From Trichuris trichiura (Eukaryota > Nematoda > Enoplea > Trichinellida > Trichuridae), in NCBI GenBank assembly GCA_037903355.1, contig JBAJFE010000048.1, positions 1-64,000 of the forward strand: DNA of 64,000 nt, given 5' to 3'. The notes under the pieces are model-generated. The model had not been told where the DNA came from and did no database searches. It saw only the letters and a program-made list of their open reading frames with translations. Of the stretch, positions 1 to 11,886 are shown one piece after another (the first letter of the stretch is position 1; each line of letters opens with the position of its first letter). The position numbers and the translations under genes were made by a program.

Positions 1-1640
1 ACATGGAACTTTGATCGTACTGTTTCTTAGAATATAGCTTAAGGAAGCAGAATACTTGAAGGGTACCACGAAATCTAATGACCTCCCTAAACGTTTGAGT
101 AGTTCACTTTGTCCTGTGCCGTAGGGTAGGGTCATTAAAGGTCTCCATCCTTCTGGGTGCGTAGTCCTTAATGTATCTATTCTACGCCGCAGTGTTGATG
201 TCACGAAAGCTCTAGGGTAATTGCTCTCATAGATCGTTCTTTTAACACGGTTCAGCTCTCCTTCAAGAATATCTGCGTTAAAAGCAATAAACGCACCATC
301 TATCAAATCATGGATGACGCCCGTGAACATTGATCAGGGGTAGTGAGAGGAAAAATGAAACTACTGATCAAAGCAAGCTGCCTCACGGTAGACTGTGGAC
401 TTCAAAACATCGGCTCTTCGAATGACGAGTGCATCAAGAAAGGGTAGCTGGTTTTGACCCTCCTTTTCGATGGTGAGGGAGATGCAATGGAGCGAACAGA
501 CTATTTAGGTATTCAGGACGTGCTTCTTACTTACTGGCCTCCCACAAAGGAAAGACGTAAGTAATCGACATGTTTGAGAAATTGCGAAACTGCAAGAGCT
601 TCCGTGTTGGTAAATGTTTTTCTTCTAGATGTTCCATGAAGACCTTAACTAAGATGGGAGAGAATGGCATTCCCATTGGAGCTCCTTTCGTTTGAAGGAA
701 GAAAGTATCTTGAAATCTGAAATAGTTTCGCCCCTTCATGGAAAAGGATACTAGCTTTAGAGTGTGTAATGGGTCAAGCTTCATCCTTTGATTAAGGGTT
801 TCATCTGCTTCGAGATGATCTTACTAGATATTTAGGGTTTGCGCTATAGGCATGCTGTTGAAGAGGCCTTTGACATCGTAGCTCACCGTGATGTCCATGA
901 GGCGCGCTAGATTGTCTGACAGTGGTGCAAAAATGCTTACTGTTTCTTCTCTAGGACAAACACAAACCCGGAAGCGACTTTTGTATAGGTTCTAGGTATC
1001 AGCACAGTCTGAATGTCACGCTGTTGATGCTCAAACCTACTGGGCTATGGGGAATTTTTGCCTTGTGAATCTTGGCGAGTCCATACAGCTCTGGGTATGG
1101 TCCAATTTCTACTTTACGTTGTTCATGATGTATGTTGTTGCCAAATCTTACCTATCACCTCATCTCGCCTCTCTGAGACGAGCTGGCTAAGTAACGCTTG
1201 CAGAGATTTCCTCAATTGTTTAATTGGCCGACATCGTAAGGGATTTAAGGTGCTGTTGGAAGGAAGAGTTAAAGTTTATGGGGGTAGTTTATTTGTCGAG
1301 TAGTACAACCACACTTTAGGCCTTCCTGATCATGAGATCCAATTGTTGTCGAGGGTCTTCGGGCGCCCGTCTTTTGGTAATGGTAAGGTTGGACTGACAC
1401 TTGGTTGTGAGATGTCAAAGAGTATTCTTGATCACTGTTCTTATTTCCGCATCCTTCAAGCGTTGTAATGAAGAATGTATTCTACGGAGGCAGTGACATC
1501 AAGAAGTAGAACGTCCTTAGGTGCAGGCACAAAATTCAGGCTTTTGAACAGCACCTGGTCTTGGGTATCGCTTAAGCCTTAAGGAAATAAAGCCAAGATT
1601 TGTGACTCTTCTTTCCATGGTGTTACTTGGGAACGTTCAG
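1..1640 (-). mobile_element. Penelope-like retroelement, decayed, runs off the left edge
   Basis: This is a reverse-transcriptase fragment of a Penelope-like element read on the minus strand. Near 1455-1545 the conserved N-terminal block with LNFVPAPK is visible, near 860-930 the VSYDVKG block, and at 527-784 the RT block with GAPMGMPFSP and FMEHLEE. Further coding sequence runs to position 1. The frame is broken repeatedly, so it is a pseudogene. The segment 1-823 is almost the exact reverse complement of 1929-2751, which belongs to the next element. The C-terminal endonuclease of this copy would lie beyond the left edge of the window. Confidence 0.8.
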
Positions 1641-2751
1641 CCTTGCATGATTGGGAGCAGTGCATGGAATATAGTTTCCTGCTGAGTAGCCGTTTCTAAT
1701 TGGTAAAACAGAATGCGTAGTTGTTCTTTACTGCCTACATGAGTCAGTCTAGCGACCGTTGGTCTAAGAGCTGTTGAAGGTCTTCGAGGGTCTTGTCAAG
1801 GTCAGTACCAAATATCGCAAAGGTCTTTTAGCGGGTGTCCTTCTCAGGCCAGTGGTCTCGAGCATCAACAGAAAGACATCTAGATTGTGCTAATACCTAT
1901 GGCAGAAACCCTACCTAAGCATCTTTAAGGTCATCTCGAAGCAGATGAAACCCTCAATCAAAGGATGAAGCTTGACCCATCACACACTCTAAAGCTAGTA
2001 TCCTTTTCCATGAAGGGGCGAAACTATTTCAGATTTCAAGATACTTTCTTCCTTCAAACGAAAGGAGCTCCAATGGGAATGCCATTCTCTCCCATCTTAG
2101 TTAAGGTCTTCATGGAACATCTAGAAGAAAAACATTTACCAACACGGAAGCTCTTGCAGTTTCGCAATTTCTCAAACGACATGTCGATTACCTACGTCTT
2201 TCCTTTGTGGGAGGCCGGTAAGTAAGAAGCACTTCCTGAATACCTAAATAGTCTGTTCGCTCCATTGCATCTCCCTCACCATCGAAAAGGAGGGTCAAAA
2301 CCAGCTACCCTTTCTTGATGCACTCGTCATTCGAAGAGCCGATGTTTTGAAGTCCACAGTCTACCGTGAGGCAGCTTGCTTTGATCAGTAGTTTCATTTT
2401 TCCTCTCACTACCCCTGATCAATGTTCACGGGCGTCATCCATGATTTGATAGATGGTGCGTTTATTGCTTTTAACGCAGATATTCTTGAAGGAGAGCTGA
2501 ACCGTGTTAAAAGAACGATCTATGAGAGCAATTACCCTAGAGCTTTCGTGACATCAACACTGCGGCGTAGAATAGATACATTAAGGACTACGCACCCAGA
2601 AGGATGGAGACCTTTAATGACCCTACCCTACGGCACAGGACAAAGTGAACTACTCAAACGTTTAGGGAGGTCATTAGATTTCGTGGTACCCTTCAAGTAT
2701 TCTGCTTCCTTAAGCTATATTCTAAGAAACAGTACGATCAAAGTTCCATGT
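1..2751. repeat. Large inverted repeat, arms 1-823 and 1929-2751
   Basis: Position 1 pairs with about 2751 and position 823 with about 1929. Only scattered substitutions and a 3-nt indel separate the arms. Just inside the arms (824-860 against 1890-1928) the same PLE sequence is still homologous but clearly diverged, so identity drops abruptly at the arm boundary. The spacer of about 1.1 kb is PLE sequence. Confidence 0.85.
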
Positions 2752-3233
2752 GACTAGAGATCTGGTGTCGTTTATGAGATCAAATTCGCTTGCAATTCCT
2801 CTTACATAGGAGAAACCGGCAACTTTTTACTTCACAAGTTCAACCAACACTTAGATAGAATCAATCGTTACAACAATGCATGAGGAAAGATCAATGGAAC
2901 GCAAGAGAGCACGAAATTTTCACAAACGCCAGCCGACATACCCAAGCGTAAAGGCCGTAGCAGATAACCAAAGAAGAAATCCGAGCAGCCTAAGAAACAG
3001 AGAAAGGAACCGAATCACGGAAAACAATGCCTGACGGGATTACAGATTTAGCTGTCGTGAAACATTCATTCCAATGTTCGCTCGACCTCTGCGCGAGGAT
3101 CCTATGTTTCGAGAGTTTGTTTTCGCCAAGAAAAATCAAAGACGCGTTCTACAGCAGCCGTAATGAGTCTTCCAACAAAGACAAAGGTGTCCAAATTTGT
3201 GAAGCATGGAACCATCTGACCAATCAGAGCTGA
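1740..3233 (+). mobile_element. Penelope-like retroelement, decayed, with GIY-YIG end
   Basis: A plus-strand Penelope-like pseudogene. A short RT block with LRPVVSSIN lies near 1840-1880. The RT block with GAPMGMPFSP is at 1965-2225. The region upstream of the endonuclease is at 2422-2757, and a GIY-YIG nuclease domain at about 2758-2885 (VVYEIKFACNSSYIGETGN). The C-terminal tail near 3100-3233 contains RKIKDAFYS. Stops at 2755 and 2881 and a loss of sequence between 1890 and 1960 disable it. It faces the neighbouring copy head to head and shares about 820 bp of near-identical inverted sequence with it. Confidence 0.82.
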
Positions 3234-3439
3234 CGCTGCGCATTAACATCTTGTCTGCTTTACATAATACAATTACTGGCGTTAACAACTTTACCGTGCC
3301 TTAACATCGCTGAAGACGGAAATAGACTATTTCCAAATGCTACTATATCCTTCTGTTGCATATGAACGGAAATTAGACTGTTCTATTAGTATAGCGTTTG
3401 ATGTGCGAAAGTGCTTGTTGCGGTCTTTTCCTGTCAGCA

Positions 3440-3985
3440 GTGCTGAAGTACTTGTTTAGTACTTGTTTACTGAGTAAAAGTAAAAGGAAGCTTTTAGAAC
3501 TGCGCGCATTCCGTCGTGGGGGTACCTAATGACAAATTGTGACACAAACTAGCACGTTTATAGAGAAGGTAGGAGACTGGCTTTGTCGTGCCTATAATGG
3601 CTTTATGCAAATCTTTCGGCGACATTGGCCGCCGTGGGGTTGTGTGGTTCGGAACAAGGAGGAGGATCGTAAAAACCACACACCAAGCGCAATAGGACGA
3701 CAAACAAGGATGATGGTTACACTCGGTCAGTGAAGTATGGCCTACCGGTAATAGCCGCATGCATGTGTTCCCACGTTCATCCATCCGAACCACAAAACCG
3801 CACTGTCTCCAGCGCTGCCGAAAGATTAGCATCAAGCCATCATATGCATGACAAAACCGGTCACCCACCTTTTCTATAAATGCACTGGTTTGTGTCACAG
3901 TTTGTGATTAGCTACGCTCACGACGGAACGCGAGCAGTTCCGAAAGTTTCCTTATTTTTTACTCAGTAAACAAGTACTACTCCAC
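3440..3985. repeat. Foldback element with imperfect inverted arms
   Basis: The sequence 3440-3665 returns reverse-complemented at about 3760-3985, with about 80-85% identity by eye. The outer ends share GTACTTGTTTACTGAGTAAA. Both arms contain a decayed version of the hammerhead-like motif: 3491-3517 on minus, poor, and 3917-3945 on plus, better. The pair of similar reading frames on opposite strands here is a by-product of the inverted repeat and not two genes. Likely two PLE-type terminal repeats joined tail to tail. Confidence 0.7.
3917..3945 (+). ncRNA. Hammerhead-like motif, one core mismatch
   Basis: Reads CTCACGA, C, GGAAC, loop, GTTCC, GAAA. The stem is intact. The core has one change (CTC for CTG), which would be expected to abolish cleavage. 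The stem and loop match the motif at 54611-54640. Confidence 0.5.
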
Positions 3986-5141
3986 TTCCATTACTGTTAA
4001 CAGGGAAAAACCGGAACAGGCACCTTGGCATATTGAACAAAATTCGTGTCAACAAAAGAACCCTACGTTCAGCTTAAAATAGGATTTAAAAGCGAAAAGA
4101 AAGATCGTACGACGAATTCAACGTTTTGCATGCGACTACCCCACTTACTTTTGGTCCGGATGGCTAAGAGAACCATCATGGAGCTAACTCACGTTAACAA
4201 ACACGTTTCTGAGTAGTTTCAACATTCTTAGTTCGAACTCATTGAATGAGATTAATTATCGTATAACGGTTTTATTCTGTTGGCAGTGGTCTAGATAATG
4301 GATGAAAAAAAAATACGTTGAGCTTCTCTGGTACCAGTAACAAAAAAAAACAAAATAATTAAATAATTTACCGGTAAAATAAAAGTGGCAGCCTAACTGT
4401 GCACTAAGCTCGTTTCCTTATAGTGCTAACCTATTAAAACTACTCGGAGTTCCGTGCTAATACAAAGGCGGCAAAAACCAGTTTAAGACATAGGTTCAAC
4501 ACAAAAGGATAAAAACAAACTTCTAACAACAGGATATTATTTAGGACGGGATCACGCACTTCCGCAGTCCCTAGGAAAAAATCATTGCTCTCAATGAATT
4601 TTTTTCATTTTTAGCAGCAAAAGTGTCAACCAGTGACAAAGATGCATACTTTCAATTCACATACAAACTATATAATACGCTTACCAGGTAAACAAAAGAA
4701 CAATACCTCCGACCTTCAAGTGGATACCAACAGTAGCTTCAGCAGACGGTTGGCAACTGTGTCAAGATTGCTAATACCTGCGAATCGATAACGTTTTCTG
4801 TAGCTTAACTTTTCGTCTGATTCGAATGGTACGTAAAATCGGGTTTTCCTAAGCTTATTGCATTTGCTCTCCGTATGGTTTACATGTTGTGATATGTAGG
4901 CTCTGTTAATGATTGTTGGTGTGTCCATACATAAAATGTCATATCCAACTTTGTTCGCAAGCATGTCGTAAGAACGCGGCAGAAGGCCACGTAAGTCATC
5001 TTGAATACCTGACCCTCACTTCTCTCCTGTTGCGAGTCTTGAATGCTAGTGACACGGGTACTGTGTTCGTAGCTTTTTTCTCAATTCGATTTTTCCCAAA
5101 GTTGGCTGGTCGATAACAGGGCTAAGTTCGTTCTTCATAAA
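3986..5141. other. AT-rich stretch without recognised gene
   Basis: About 1.15 kb between the foldback element and the Tigger copy. I see no reading frame with a recognisable domain, no RNA gene and no repeat boundary. Short open frames here have no conserved motif. Confidence 0.5.
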
Positions 5142-7876
5142 CAGGCAGTTCTCGTATAACGCGAGCGTTTGGTCACTTAAAAATCCTAAAAAATTTCGCG
5201 TTATATGAAATCGCGTTATAGGGGACATGTAAAGTATAGAAAAATCACGATTTGGTTCAAAGCGTCAGAAGGATTGTTTACTTGTATACAACAACGGAGA
5301 GATATCTTAAATAAGCTGGGTAGAAACAGGAATTATGATGTACCTGAGCTACTTATTCTACCGTTAGGCACGCTGACGTATGCATCCTCTTACACGGGGT
5401 CTGAATAACATTATCTTTTACGGCGATCATACATTAACGACAGAGCTTTTATGATAGAACTCTTTACAGCGGACAGAGTTCAAACTGGCTTTCAGGAGCG
5501 GCGTGCTTCCGTCTTTAGCTTGTGGAAAGAGTCTCTCTCAGTACTAAAATAAACGACCTCATAGCTAGGAAAGAATGGAGTTCCGTTGGACTCACTTTTT
5601 TAATCTCACTATCCTTTGTTATGGGCGAACTGAGGTCCTATTAGATGTAGAAGGTAGCGCTTCCTCATCGTCACGATGTTTCTTCATTGCAGTAAAGTAG
5701 AATTCGAGCTTCTTTTGTTTTGCACGTGTACTTCTTTCATGCAGCAGCGGCTTATATGGCTCCAAGCAAGCTCGGATACCTCTTGTGGTTTTCCCGCTGC
5801 GTTCTGCAATACAATCATTGTCTTCGAGGCATTGTAAACGCTGTTCAATAGTTTCGAGGGTATCTGACATCTCAGCAGTGGTCATTTGTCGCGGAGGAGG
5901 CGGAGGAACTTCCTGATTTTCATCATCTTCTTCTCTTCCTTCTGCTTCCTCTGCTACAGAAAGTTCCTGCAGCTCCTCGGCGGTCAGCTCATCCGGTTGA
6001 CAATTCAAAATGTCTTCAATATCCTGATATTCCACTCCTTCAAAGCCTAGCCTGTTTGCCAACTGAACGCAGCTTTCAGTAATTTCGCATACTTGAGCAA
6101 AAGGCTCAAAGTTTTCAAAATTGCAGATCAGATCTGGGATGATTTTCCGCCAAACGCGGTGCAAGCACTGTTTCGATACGTCATTCAAGGCTTCTACGAC
6201 GTTGTTAATGACCATTCTCAGCTTATAGTTCTTCCAAAATTCCGTCACAGTTTCATAATTTTCTCCGTCGGTCGCGTCGATCAGCATCTTGAACGTTTGC
6301 CTTAAGTAGTAAGCTTTGAATGCTCTGATAACGCCTTGGTCAAGCGGTTGTAACGAAGAAGTGGTCCGTGCAGGCAAGAAAACAAAGTGGACATTTGGGT
6401 CTAGCTCAGCTATCATCGGTAGGTGGCTTGGCGCGCTATCCGTGATTACGAGAACTTAAAAGCTAAGTTCTTCTCATTCAAGTATTTCTTAATGTCATTC
6501 ACATAAGCATTAGAAAAAATATCAAGGCAAACTTGGGCGGTCATCCATCCTCTTTTGCTGTGCCTGTAGTAAACGCCCAAACTGCTTTTAACGATTCCCC
6601 TTAGGGCTCGTGGATTGGCATGACGATGAATCATCAACGGCTTTAGCTTAAAATCCCCACTATCGTTGGCACCGAGCATTACAGTCATACGATCTTTCGC
6701 AGCGCAGATTCCTGCAGTATGCCTACGCTCTCTGGAAATGTAGGTCCTTTTTGGAATACTCTTTAGATAAAGATTTGTCTCGTCGAAGTTAAAAATTTGA
6801 TCCAGTTTCCTCCTCTTTGACCAAGTTTTGTACTTCTATTGGAAATGTTTGCGCGGCATCGACGTCCGCGCTTCCTGCTTCGCCACAGAGACGAACATTG
6901 CGAAAACTGTATCGATTCTTGAAACGGCAGAACCGACCACTACTAGCAGTAAATGGAGGAATTTCAGTAGGATTTGTAGACTGTTTTTAAGGTCTTCGTA
7001 AATGGTAACTGCTTTTTGTCTGATGGTGAAAAACGTTGCTCCTATTCTTTTCATCGTTTGAGTTTCGATCCAAATGCTGAGTAGTTTTTTCATTTCTTCC
7101 CGTATCTTAGGCCTTGTTTTTATTGACATTGCAATACTTGAACCGGTACCGCTTACGCAAGTCTGTTTAATTTTTTCTGCATTGCTCTTAATGGTCCGCA
7201 AGGTTGATTCCTTTATGCCGGTAGCTTTGACGATATCACGTGTCGTCTCATTCCGTTCACACCGTTTCAGTATCTCAAGCTTCTCTCCAACAGCCAGCGC
7301 CTTTCGTTTTCGACCACTACCAGCTGACTTCGAATCAGGAAGCTTAGACATTTTCAGATACTTAAAGGCTATCCTCAGATCGCGGAATCAGACAAAATAC
7401 TTACGAACTGAGCTTGCAATCAGACGGTGTGAATGCTTTCCGAATTCTGTGCTAGCGTACTACGACTCACTGGAAAACTTCAACGATACCTGCGCTTCGG
7501 GAGAATTGAAAATGGAAACGTCGTCTGTGCAGATGTTCCTGTCGGCGCGAATTGTTCCACCGAACATGAATACTGATCAGTAGCCAGTTTGAGTATGCAT
7601 ATCGCAGGGTGCACTACTTCTGATAAGAATCCTAAACGTTTTTTGTCACATTTCGCTTGTTCGTGACCGAAGAACGCGCATAAGCTAACAGAGCGGCCTT
7701 TGTTTGCTCTCGGTGGATGAAAACACGGGGAGACTGCCATACGCCCACGCTTTCCAGCCGGCGAAATCGCGTAAGAGCGAAAACAGAATCGCGTTATGTG
7801 AGAAAATGCTACGATTTGAAAATCGCGTATAAGCGAAAACGCGTTATATGAACACGCGTCATACGAGAACTACCTG
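5142..7876 (-). mobile_element. Tigger-type (pogo superfamily) DNA transposon, copy 1
   Basis: The ends are inverted: CAGGCAGTTCTCGTATAACG at 5142 and a related sequence ending in ACGAGAACTACCTG at 7876. TA follows the right end; the expected left TA is mutated to AA. Sub-terminal repeats of the CGCGTTATA type lie at both ends. The transposase is on the minus strand, 7351 down to 5619. The element is longer than a bare transposase because about 0.5 kb of non-coding sequence flanks each end of the gene. A second copy of the same family starts at 9924. Confidence 0.88.
5619..7351 (-). pseudogene. Tigger transposase, frameshifted
   Basis: A DNA-cutting DDD transposase of the CENP-B/pogo group. 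Residues 1-70 (from 7351) form the CENP-B-type N-terminal helix-turn-helix, with KRKALAVGEKLEILKR and a GIKESTLRTI recognition region. The first catalytic segment, in the NFDET region, lies near 6770-6800 in another frame. The block MTVMLGANDSGDFKLKPLMI is at 6688. The last catalytic segment is followed by SSLQPLDQGVIRAFK at about 6360, and an acidic tail with a poly-Pro run ends at 5619. A frameshift after EDLK near 6985, plus breaks near 6835 and 6450, inactivate it. The segment 6416-5619 is a clean 265-codon stretch. Confidence 0.85.
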
Positions 7877-8211
7877 TATTTTAACATACCTCCTCCGTTT
7901 TAAGCTATTGATTACAATTAAAAGTGAAACAGTTTATTGATAACAATAGACACACTTCCGTAGCTCTTCCAACTGACGCGTTCTGCTTGCAGCGCTGAGG
8001 ACGGAACGTGTCAAAAACCACATCTCTCGGAAAGCTATGCAAGCGTGACTATTGTTATCAATAAACTGTTTATCTTTTAACTGAAATCAGTAGCTCAAAA
8101 GACAGGGAGATACGTTAACAAACATGAAGAAAGTGTTCTTTTGTTCACTCAGATAAAGTTACTCCCAAAACTGACCGTTAGGAAACTAAATCGTGGCTCT
8201 TAAACGACCTA
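7877..8211. repeat. Short inverted-repeat element between Tigger and hAT element
   Basis: A segment at about 7918-7951 containing AACAGTTTATTGATAACAAT reappears inverted at about 8046-8078. The intervening 95 bases show nothing recognisable. It could be a small foldback or MITE; ends and target duplication were not resolved. Confidence 0.45.
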
Positions 8212-9113
8212 GCAGTGATTCCCAAATGGGGTCCCAGGGGCCCTGGGAAGAATTGGGGGTTTAGGGGGTCCCTGGGAGCTTAGGGGGGCCTCAGGGGTTC
8301 CCTGGTAGTCGGTACCGCACGACGAGAGCGATGTGCCGTTCAGGATAGTGAGGCGAGGCGACCTGACATTACTCCTGACGACTATCGAGCCGGACGTGGA
8401 TAAATTAGTAGCACTACACCATACCCAGTCGTCACACTGAGGTAAGATCAAGCGACTGTCGTCTTGGTCAGAGGAAATATTGAATTTAGATTCAGTATTG
8501 CGCATCCCTGAGAACAGCATCGCAGCCTGACTTACATATTGCGCTACCATTGCTAACAGCCCAAAAAATTGAGGAAGAGGAAACCCAATGCGGCGCTTGT
8601 ATTCTGACGGCTCCCCGATCTGCAATTAGCCGGCTTAAGTCCAGCAATACGAAAAGAACGCCTTCAGTGCCAGCTAAAGAATTAAAGGCGTTAACAGTTT
8701 CGAATATCGTTAAGGAGCTTTCGCCGTATATGGCAGCCAGCTTCCTTACTAGCCATTTTGCTCTAGTGTAGAAAAGAAATTCAGCGTTGACTTCGCATCG
8801 CCAGGTTTTCCATCCATTGATCGCACACTCAACTTTCACAGCGCAAAAGATGGGGTCCTACTTGCGGCTGACTAGATCCGCAGGTTAATAAGGTTTTTAA
8901 TGACGGCCCGGCTTCACTGTTTTTTCTTTGGTATACACGGTAGGCAGCGAAGTCAATTCTACATTCTGCAGCCTGTTTTAGGTGTTGAACTACTTGTACG
9001 AATTCACAACAACGTAACCACAGTAGGCGCACCTGAGGATAACAGAAGCAGGAGAATTACGTTGGGGAGAATGACGGGGGGCCCTGGCTCCAAAAAGGTT
9101 GGGAAACACTGAC
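8212..9113. mobile_element. hAT-like non-autonomous element
   Basis: Starts CAGTGATTCCCAA (8212) and ends TTGGGAAACACTG (9113), an imperfect inverted terminal repeat of hAT style. The flanks CGACCTAG and ACCTAAAG look like a decayed 8-bp target duplication. A G-rich subterminal block (8230-8310) is typical of such elements. Internal open frames have no transposase motif. Confidence 0.6.
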
Positions 9114-9537
9114 CTAAAGGAATATGACGTTTCTACGTATTAATCCTTGATGCCATCAACAGTGGGACTCGTCTTGAGCTATTAGAATTTTCACACGATA
9201 CGAAGAATCCACGCTAACTGCTTATGCTCCGCTACGTGCGGTTAGGCTGTAGCTTTTAGATGGACTATGCAAGTTGTGAAAAGAAAGGGTTTAGTGAAAG
9301 GAGACCAGGACTTTTTGCCTGTGACTTTTGGCCACCCGAAGTAAGCGCTATCATTTTTGCCGAAGTTATGTATTCGATCAATACTAATAGATTACCGGCT
9401 ACTTGTACAACCTATTGCCAGATTCTATATGTTCCGATAAGATAGTCTGTGAATAGACCTAGTATCGGTCGTAAGTTGTGCGGTTTGCTGTCGTAACAGT
9501 GGCAACGAGGAGAGCCGACTTCGCGGCTTTGGGATAA
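9114..9537. other. Unassigned, probably the 5' part of the Gypsy remnant
   Basis: Lies between the hAT-like element and the recognisable Gypsy protease. No domain is readable. Its position suggests decayed gag sequence, but nothing in the sequence proves it. Confidence 0.3.
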
Positions 9538-9923
9538 CGGTGCCGTCTGAAACGCTTGGACGAGCTACCCTCTTCGCTGCAACAGTTTCACTGAATGACG
9601 TCCCAATGAAGATGGAGGTAAACTCAAAAGCCTTTTTTACGCTTATATTAGAAGCGACAGACCGCCAGCTCGTTTCGGACAGTGGTATAGACTTGTTTCC
9701 ATTTGTTCCTGTCATGAGAGATTTTTTAAGTCAGCCAGTATCGATGGTCGGAACATCTGACGTTTCAGTCAAGTATGGGCCATTTAGTGGCATACTGCAG
9801 GTTGTAGTGGCAGAAAAGAAGCATTGTAACCTACTCGGAAGAAATCGGTTTAATCATCTGAAAACCCAGCCGGCAGGGGTGCATCAAGTGACCAGTTAGT
9901 GCTTAGTGAAACTGCTCGAATTA
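9538..9923 (+). pseudogene. Gypsy-type protease fragment (outer element, left part)
   Basis: The plus frame 9540-9899 resembles the retropepsin segment of Gypsy polyproteins: VPMKMEVNSKAFF near residue 20 and the closing block LQVVVAEKKHCNLLGRNRF near residue 85. The catalytic DTGA is not preserved where it should be (LILEAT), so it is dead. The frame is cut at 9923 by the Tigger insertion, and the same Gypsy reading resumes at 18069 with the start of reverse transcriptase. Confidence 0.65.
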
Positions 9924-10420
9924 CAGGCGGTTCTCGTATAACGCGTTTTCGCTTATACGCGATTTTGAAATCGGAGCATTTTCTCACATAACGCGATTCT
10001 GTTTTCGCTCTTACGCGATTTCGCCGGCTGGAAAGTGTGGGCGCATGGCCAAGTCTCCCCGTGTTTTCATCCACCGAGAGCAAAAAAAAGCCGCGCTGTT
10101 AGCTTATGCGCGTTCTTCGGTCACGAACAAGCGAAATGTGACAAAAACGTTTAGGATTCTTATCAAAAGTAGTGCACCCTGCGATATACATATTCAAACA
10201 GGCTACTGATCGGTATTCATGTTCGGTGGAATAATTCGCGCCGGCAGGAACACGTGCACAGACGACGTTCCCATTTTCAATTATCCCGAAGCACTGGCAT
10301 CGTAGAGGTTTTCCAGTGAGTTGTGCTACGCTAGCACGGAATTCGGAAAGCATTCACACCGTCTAATTGCGAGCTCAATTCGTGAGTATTTTGTCTCATT
10401 CCGCGATCTGAGGATAGCCC

Positions 10421-10649
10421 TGTTCGGGACAGTCTGAACTCTTCCATACGTCTTACGGTAGAGACAACCTGCTCATCTCCGGAACCGATTACGAAGGGCA
10501 CACAGACAAGTAGTGCAGTCAGTCGTTTTCTAGTGTCAGTGTCCGTGCATGAGTGTTATCGGTACTATTCTATCGCGCGCCAGTCTGTATTTAAAATGTG
10601 CAAGTAAAATAGTTATACAGTCCACTATCGACGGCTACCGGCTGTAACA
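10421..10649 (+). repeat. BEL 5' LTR
   Basis: Starts TGTTCGGGAC and ends CTGTAACA. Seven substitutions by my count separate it from the 3' LTR over 229 bp, about 3%. A tRNA primer site should start just after 10649; the sequence there (TTCTGGTCCTCTGAGCC) was not matched to a specific tRNA. Confidence 0.95.
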
Positions 10650-10707
10650 TTCTGGTCCTCTGAGCCGGATCGCCGGGTTGTTTCTTTGAACCGAAACCAT
10701 TGCGTCT

Positions 10708-11886
10708 ATGGATCAGCTAAATCGACTGAAGAGATCGCGGGCAGGCCTGAAGGCGCGGCTCACGGTTCTTACTAAAGAGCTGAAGACGGCGTGCAGTACA
10801 ATGCAGGATGCATTGGCGGTAGAACAACTCATGACTTGCGTGGATGCAGTAGCAGTAAAGGCAAGAAGCGTTCAAGAAGAACTTGAGAGTTTGCTCTCTG
10901 AGGAGCAGGTAGAGCAGGAAGTCAACGTGTACATGATATTGGAAAGAGATATCACGGCGCTACGTGTAGAAGCGAGGCGGTACATTGAGAAGAGCAAGGA
11001 ACAGTCTGCCAAGGAAGTCCACAATGGTGGAGCTTGTGCTCCTGTTCTACCTAAGTGGGATTTGCCAAAATTCAATGGTGATGTTCTCTTGTTCACTGCT
11101 TTTTGGGACCAGTTTGAAGCTGGTGTTCATTCAAGATCAGACGTAAGTGACGTCACGAAATTCGTGTACCTAAGGACATGCCTGGAGGGCATTGCTTTTG
11201 ATGCAATAGCAGGATACAGTGTAACTGCGGCCAACTATGCCGCAGCAGTCGCTACTCTGAAGAGTAGATTTGGTAGGCCGAACCTGATTGCGGAGAAGCA
11301 CATCCTGGAACTCATGCAAACGGAAAAGTGTAATCGACCGACGGCTAGGGAACTGCGGCAGCTGCATGACACAGTGGCTAGGAATGTGAGAGCATTGGTT
11401 GCTCTCAACAAGGATCCTTCAAATGAAACTCTGTCAGCGGCAGAGGTGCTATTAGCAGTGCTCAAGCAGAAACTTCCCAGTATCGTGCGCAAGCGATGGG
11501 AAAGCAAAGTTTTGGCTGAAAGCCAAGAAGAAATGACCTTGGACGCATTCCTCGAGTTCCTGCATTCACAGGTGGAAATCGAAAACGCGGCTGTCAATTC
11601 TGAGAAGGAAGGCTGCAAGAACAAAAGAAGAACAGAGCCCTCTGAGCTAGAACAAAGGCGCAGGAAGGACTGGTTTCCGTCAGCAGCTGTGCTTCAGGCG
11701 ACAGTTCACAAAAGAAATATGTGCAGCTTTTGTTCTGGGGAACACGAAAACGCCACGTGTCAACGCTTTAGGAATGTCGACGCAAAAGGATGTTGGAAAA
11801 TGGTAAGGGAAAAACGAGCCTGCTTCTTGTGTTTGGGAAGTCTTTATCAGATGCACGAATGCAGTAAAAAAGAGGAAGGGGTTTAG
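10708..11886 (+). CDS. BEL gag polyprotein segment
   Basis: 392 codons from ATG 10708 to TAG 11884-11886. It has a coiled-coil-like, charged N-terminus (residues 1-100) and a central capsid-like region with WDLPKFNGD and the FWDQFE block common to BEL gag proteins. A cysteine-rich end follows, with CSFCSGEHENATC (CX2CX3HX4C zinc knuckle) and a degraded second knuckle (CFLCLGSLYQMHEC). The next frame, 11896-12606, is in the same phase. The TAG therefore looks like a nonsense mutation, or possibly a readthrough stop, inside one gag-pol frame. It would form the particle shell that packages element RNA in the cytoplasm. Confidence 0.85.
   Translation: MDQLNRLKRSRAGLKARLTVLTKELKTACSTMQDALAVEQLMTCVDAVAVKARSVQEELESLLSEEQVEQEVNVYMILERDITALRVEARRYIEKSKEQSAKEVHNGGACAPVLPKWDLPKFNGDVLLFTAFWDQFEAGVHSRSDVSDVTKFVYLRTCLEGIAFDAIAGYSVTAANYAAAVATLKSRFGRPNLIAEKHILELMQTEKCNRPTARELRQLHDTVARNVRALVALNKDPSNETLSAAEVLLAVLKQKLPSIVRKRWESKVLAESQEEMTLDAFLEFLHSQVEIENAAVNSEKEGCKNKRRTEPSELEQRRRKDWFPSAAVLQATVHKRNMCSFCSGEHENATCQRFRNVDAKGCWKMVREKRACFLCLGSLYQMHECSKKEEGV

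Noticed and set aside
3494..3898. Two similar open frames on opposite strands
   Set aside because: Produced by the inverted repeat; neither has a known domain.
8492..9112. Frames inside the hAT-like element that could encode a transposase
   Set aside because: No zinc finger, catalytic or dimerisation motif of hAT proteins is readable, so I treat the element as non-autonomous.
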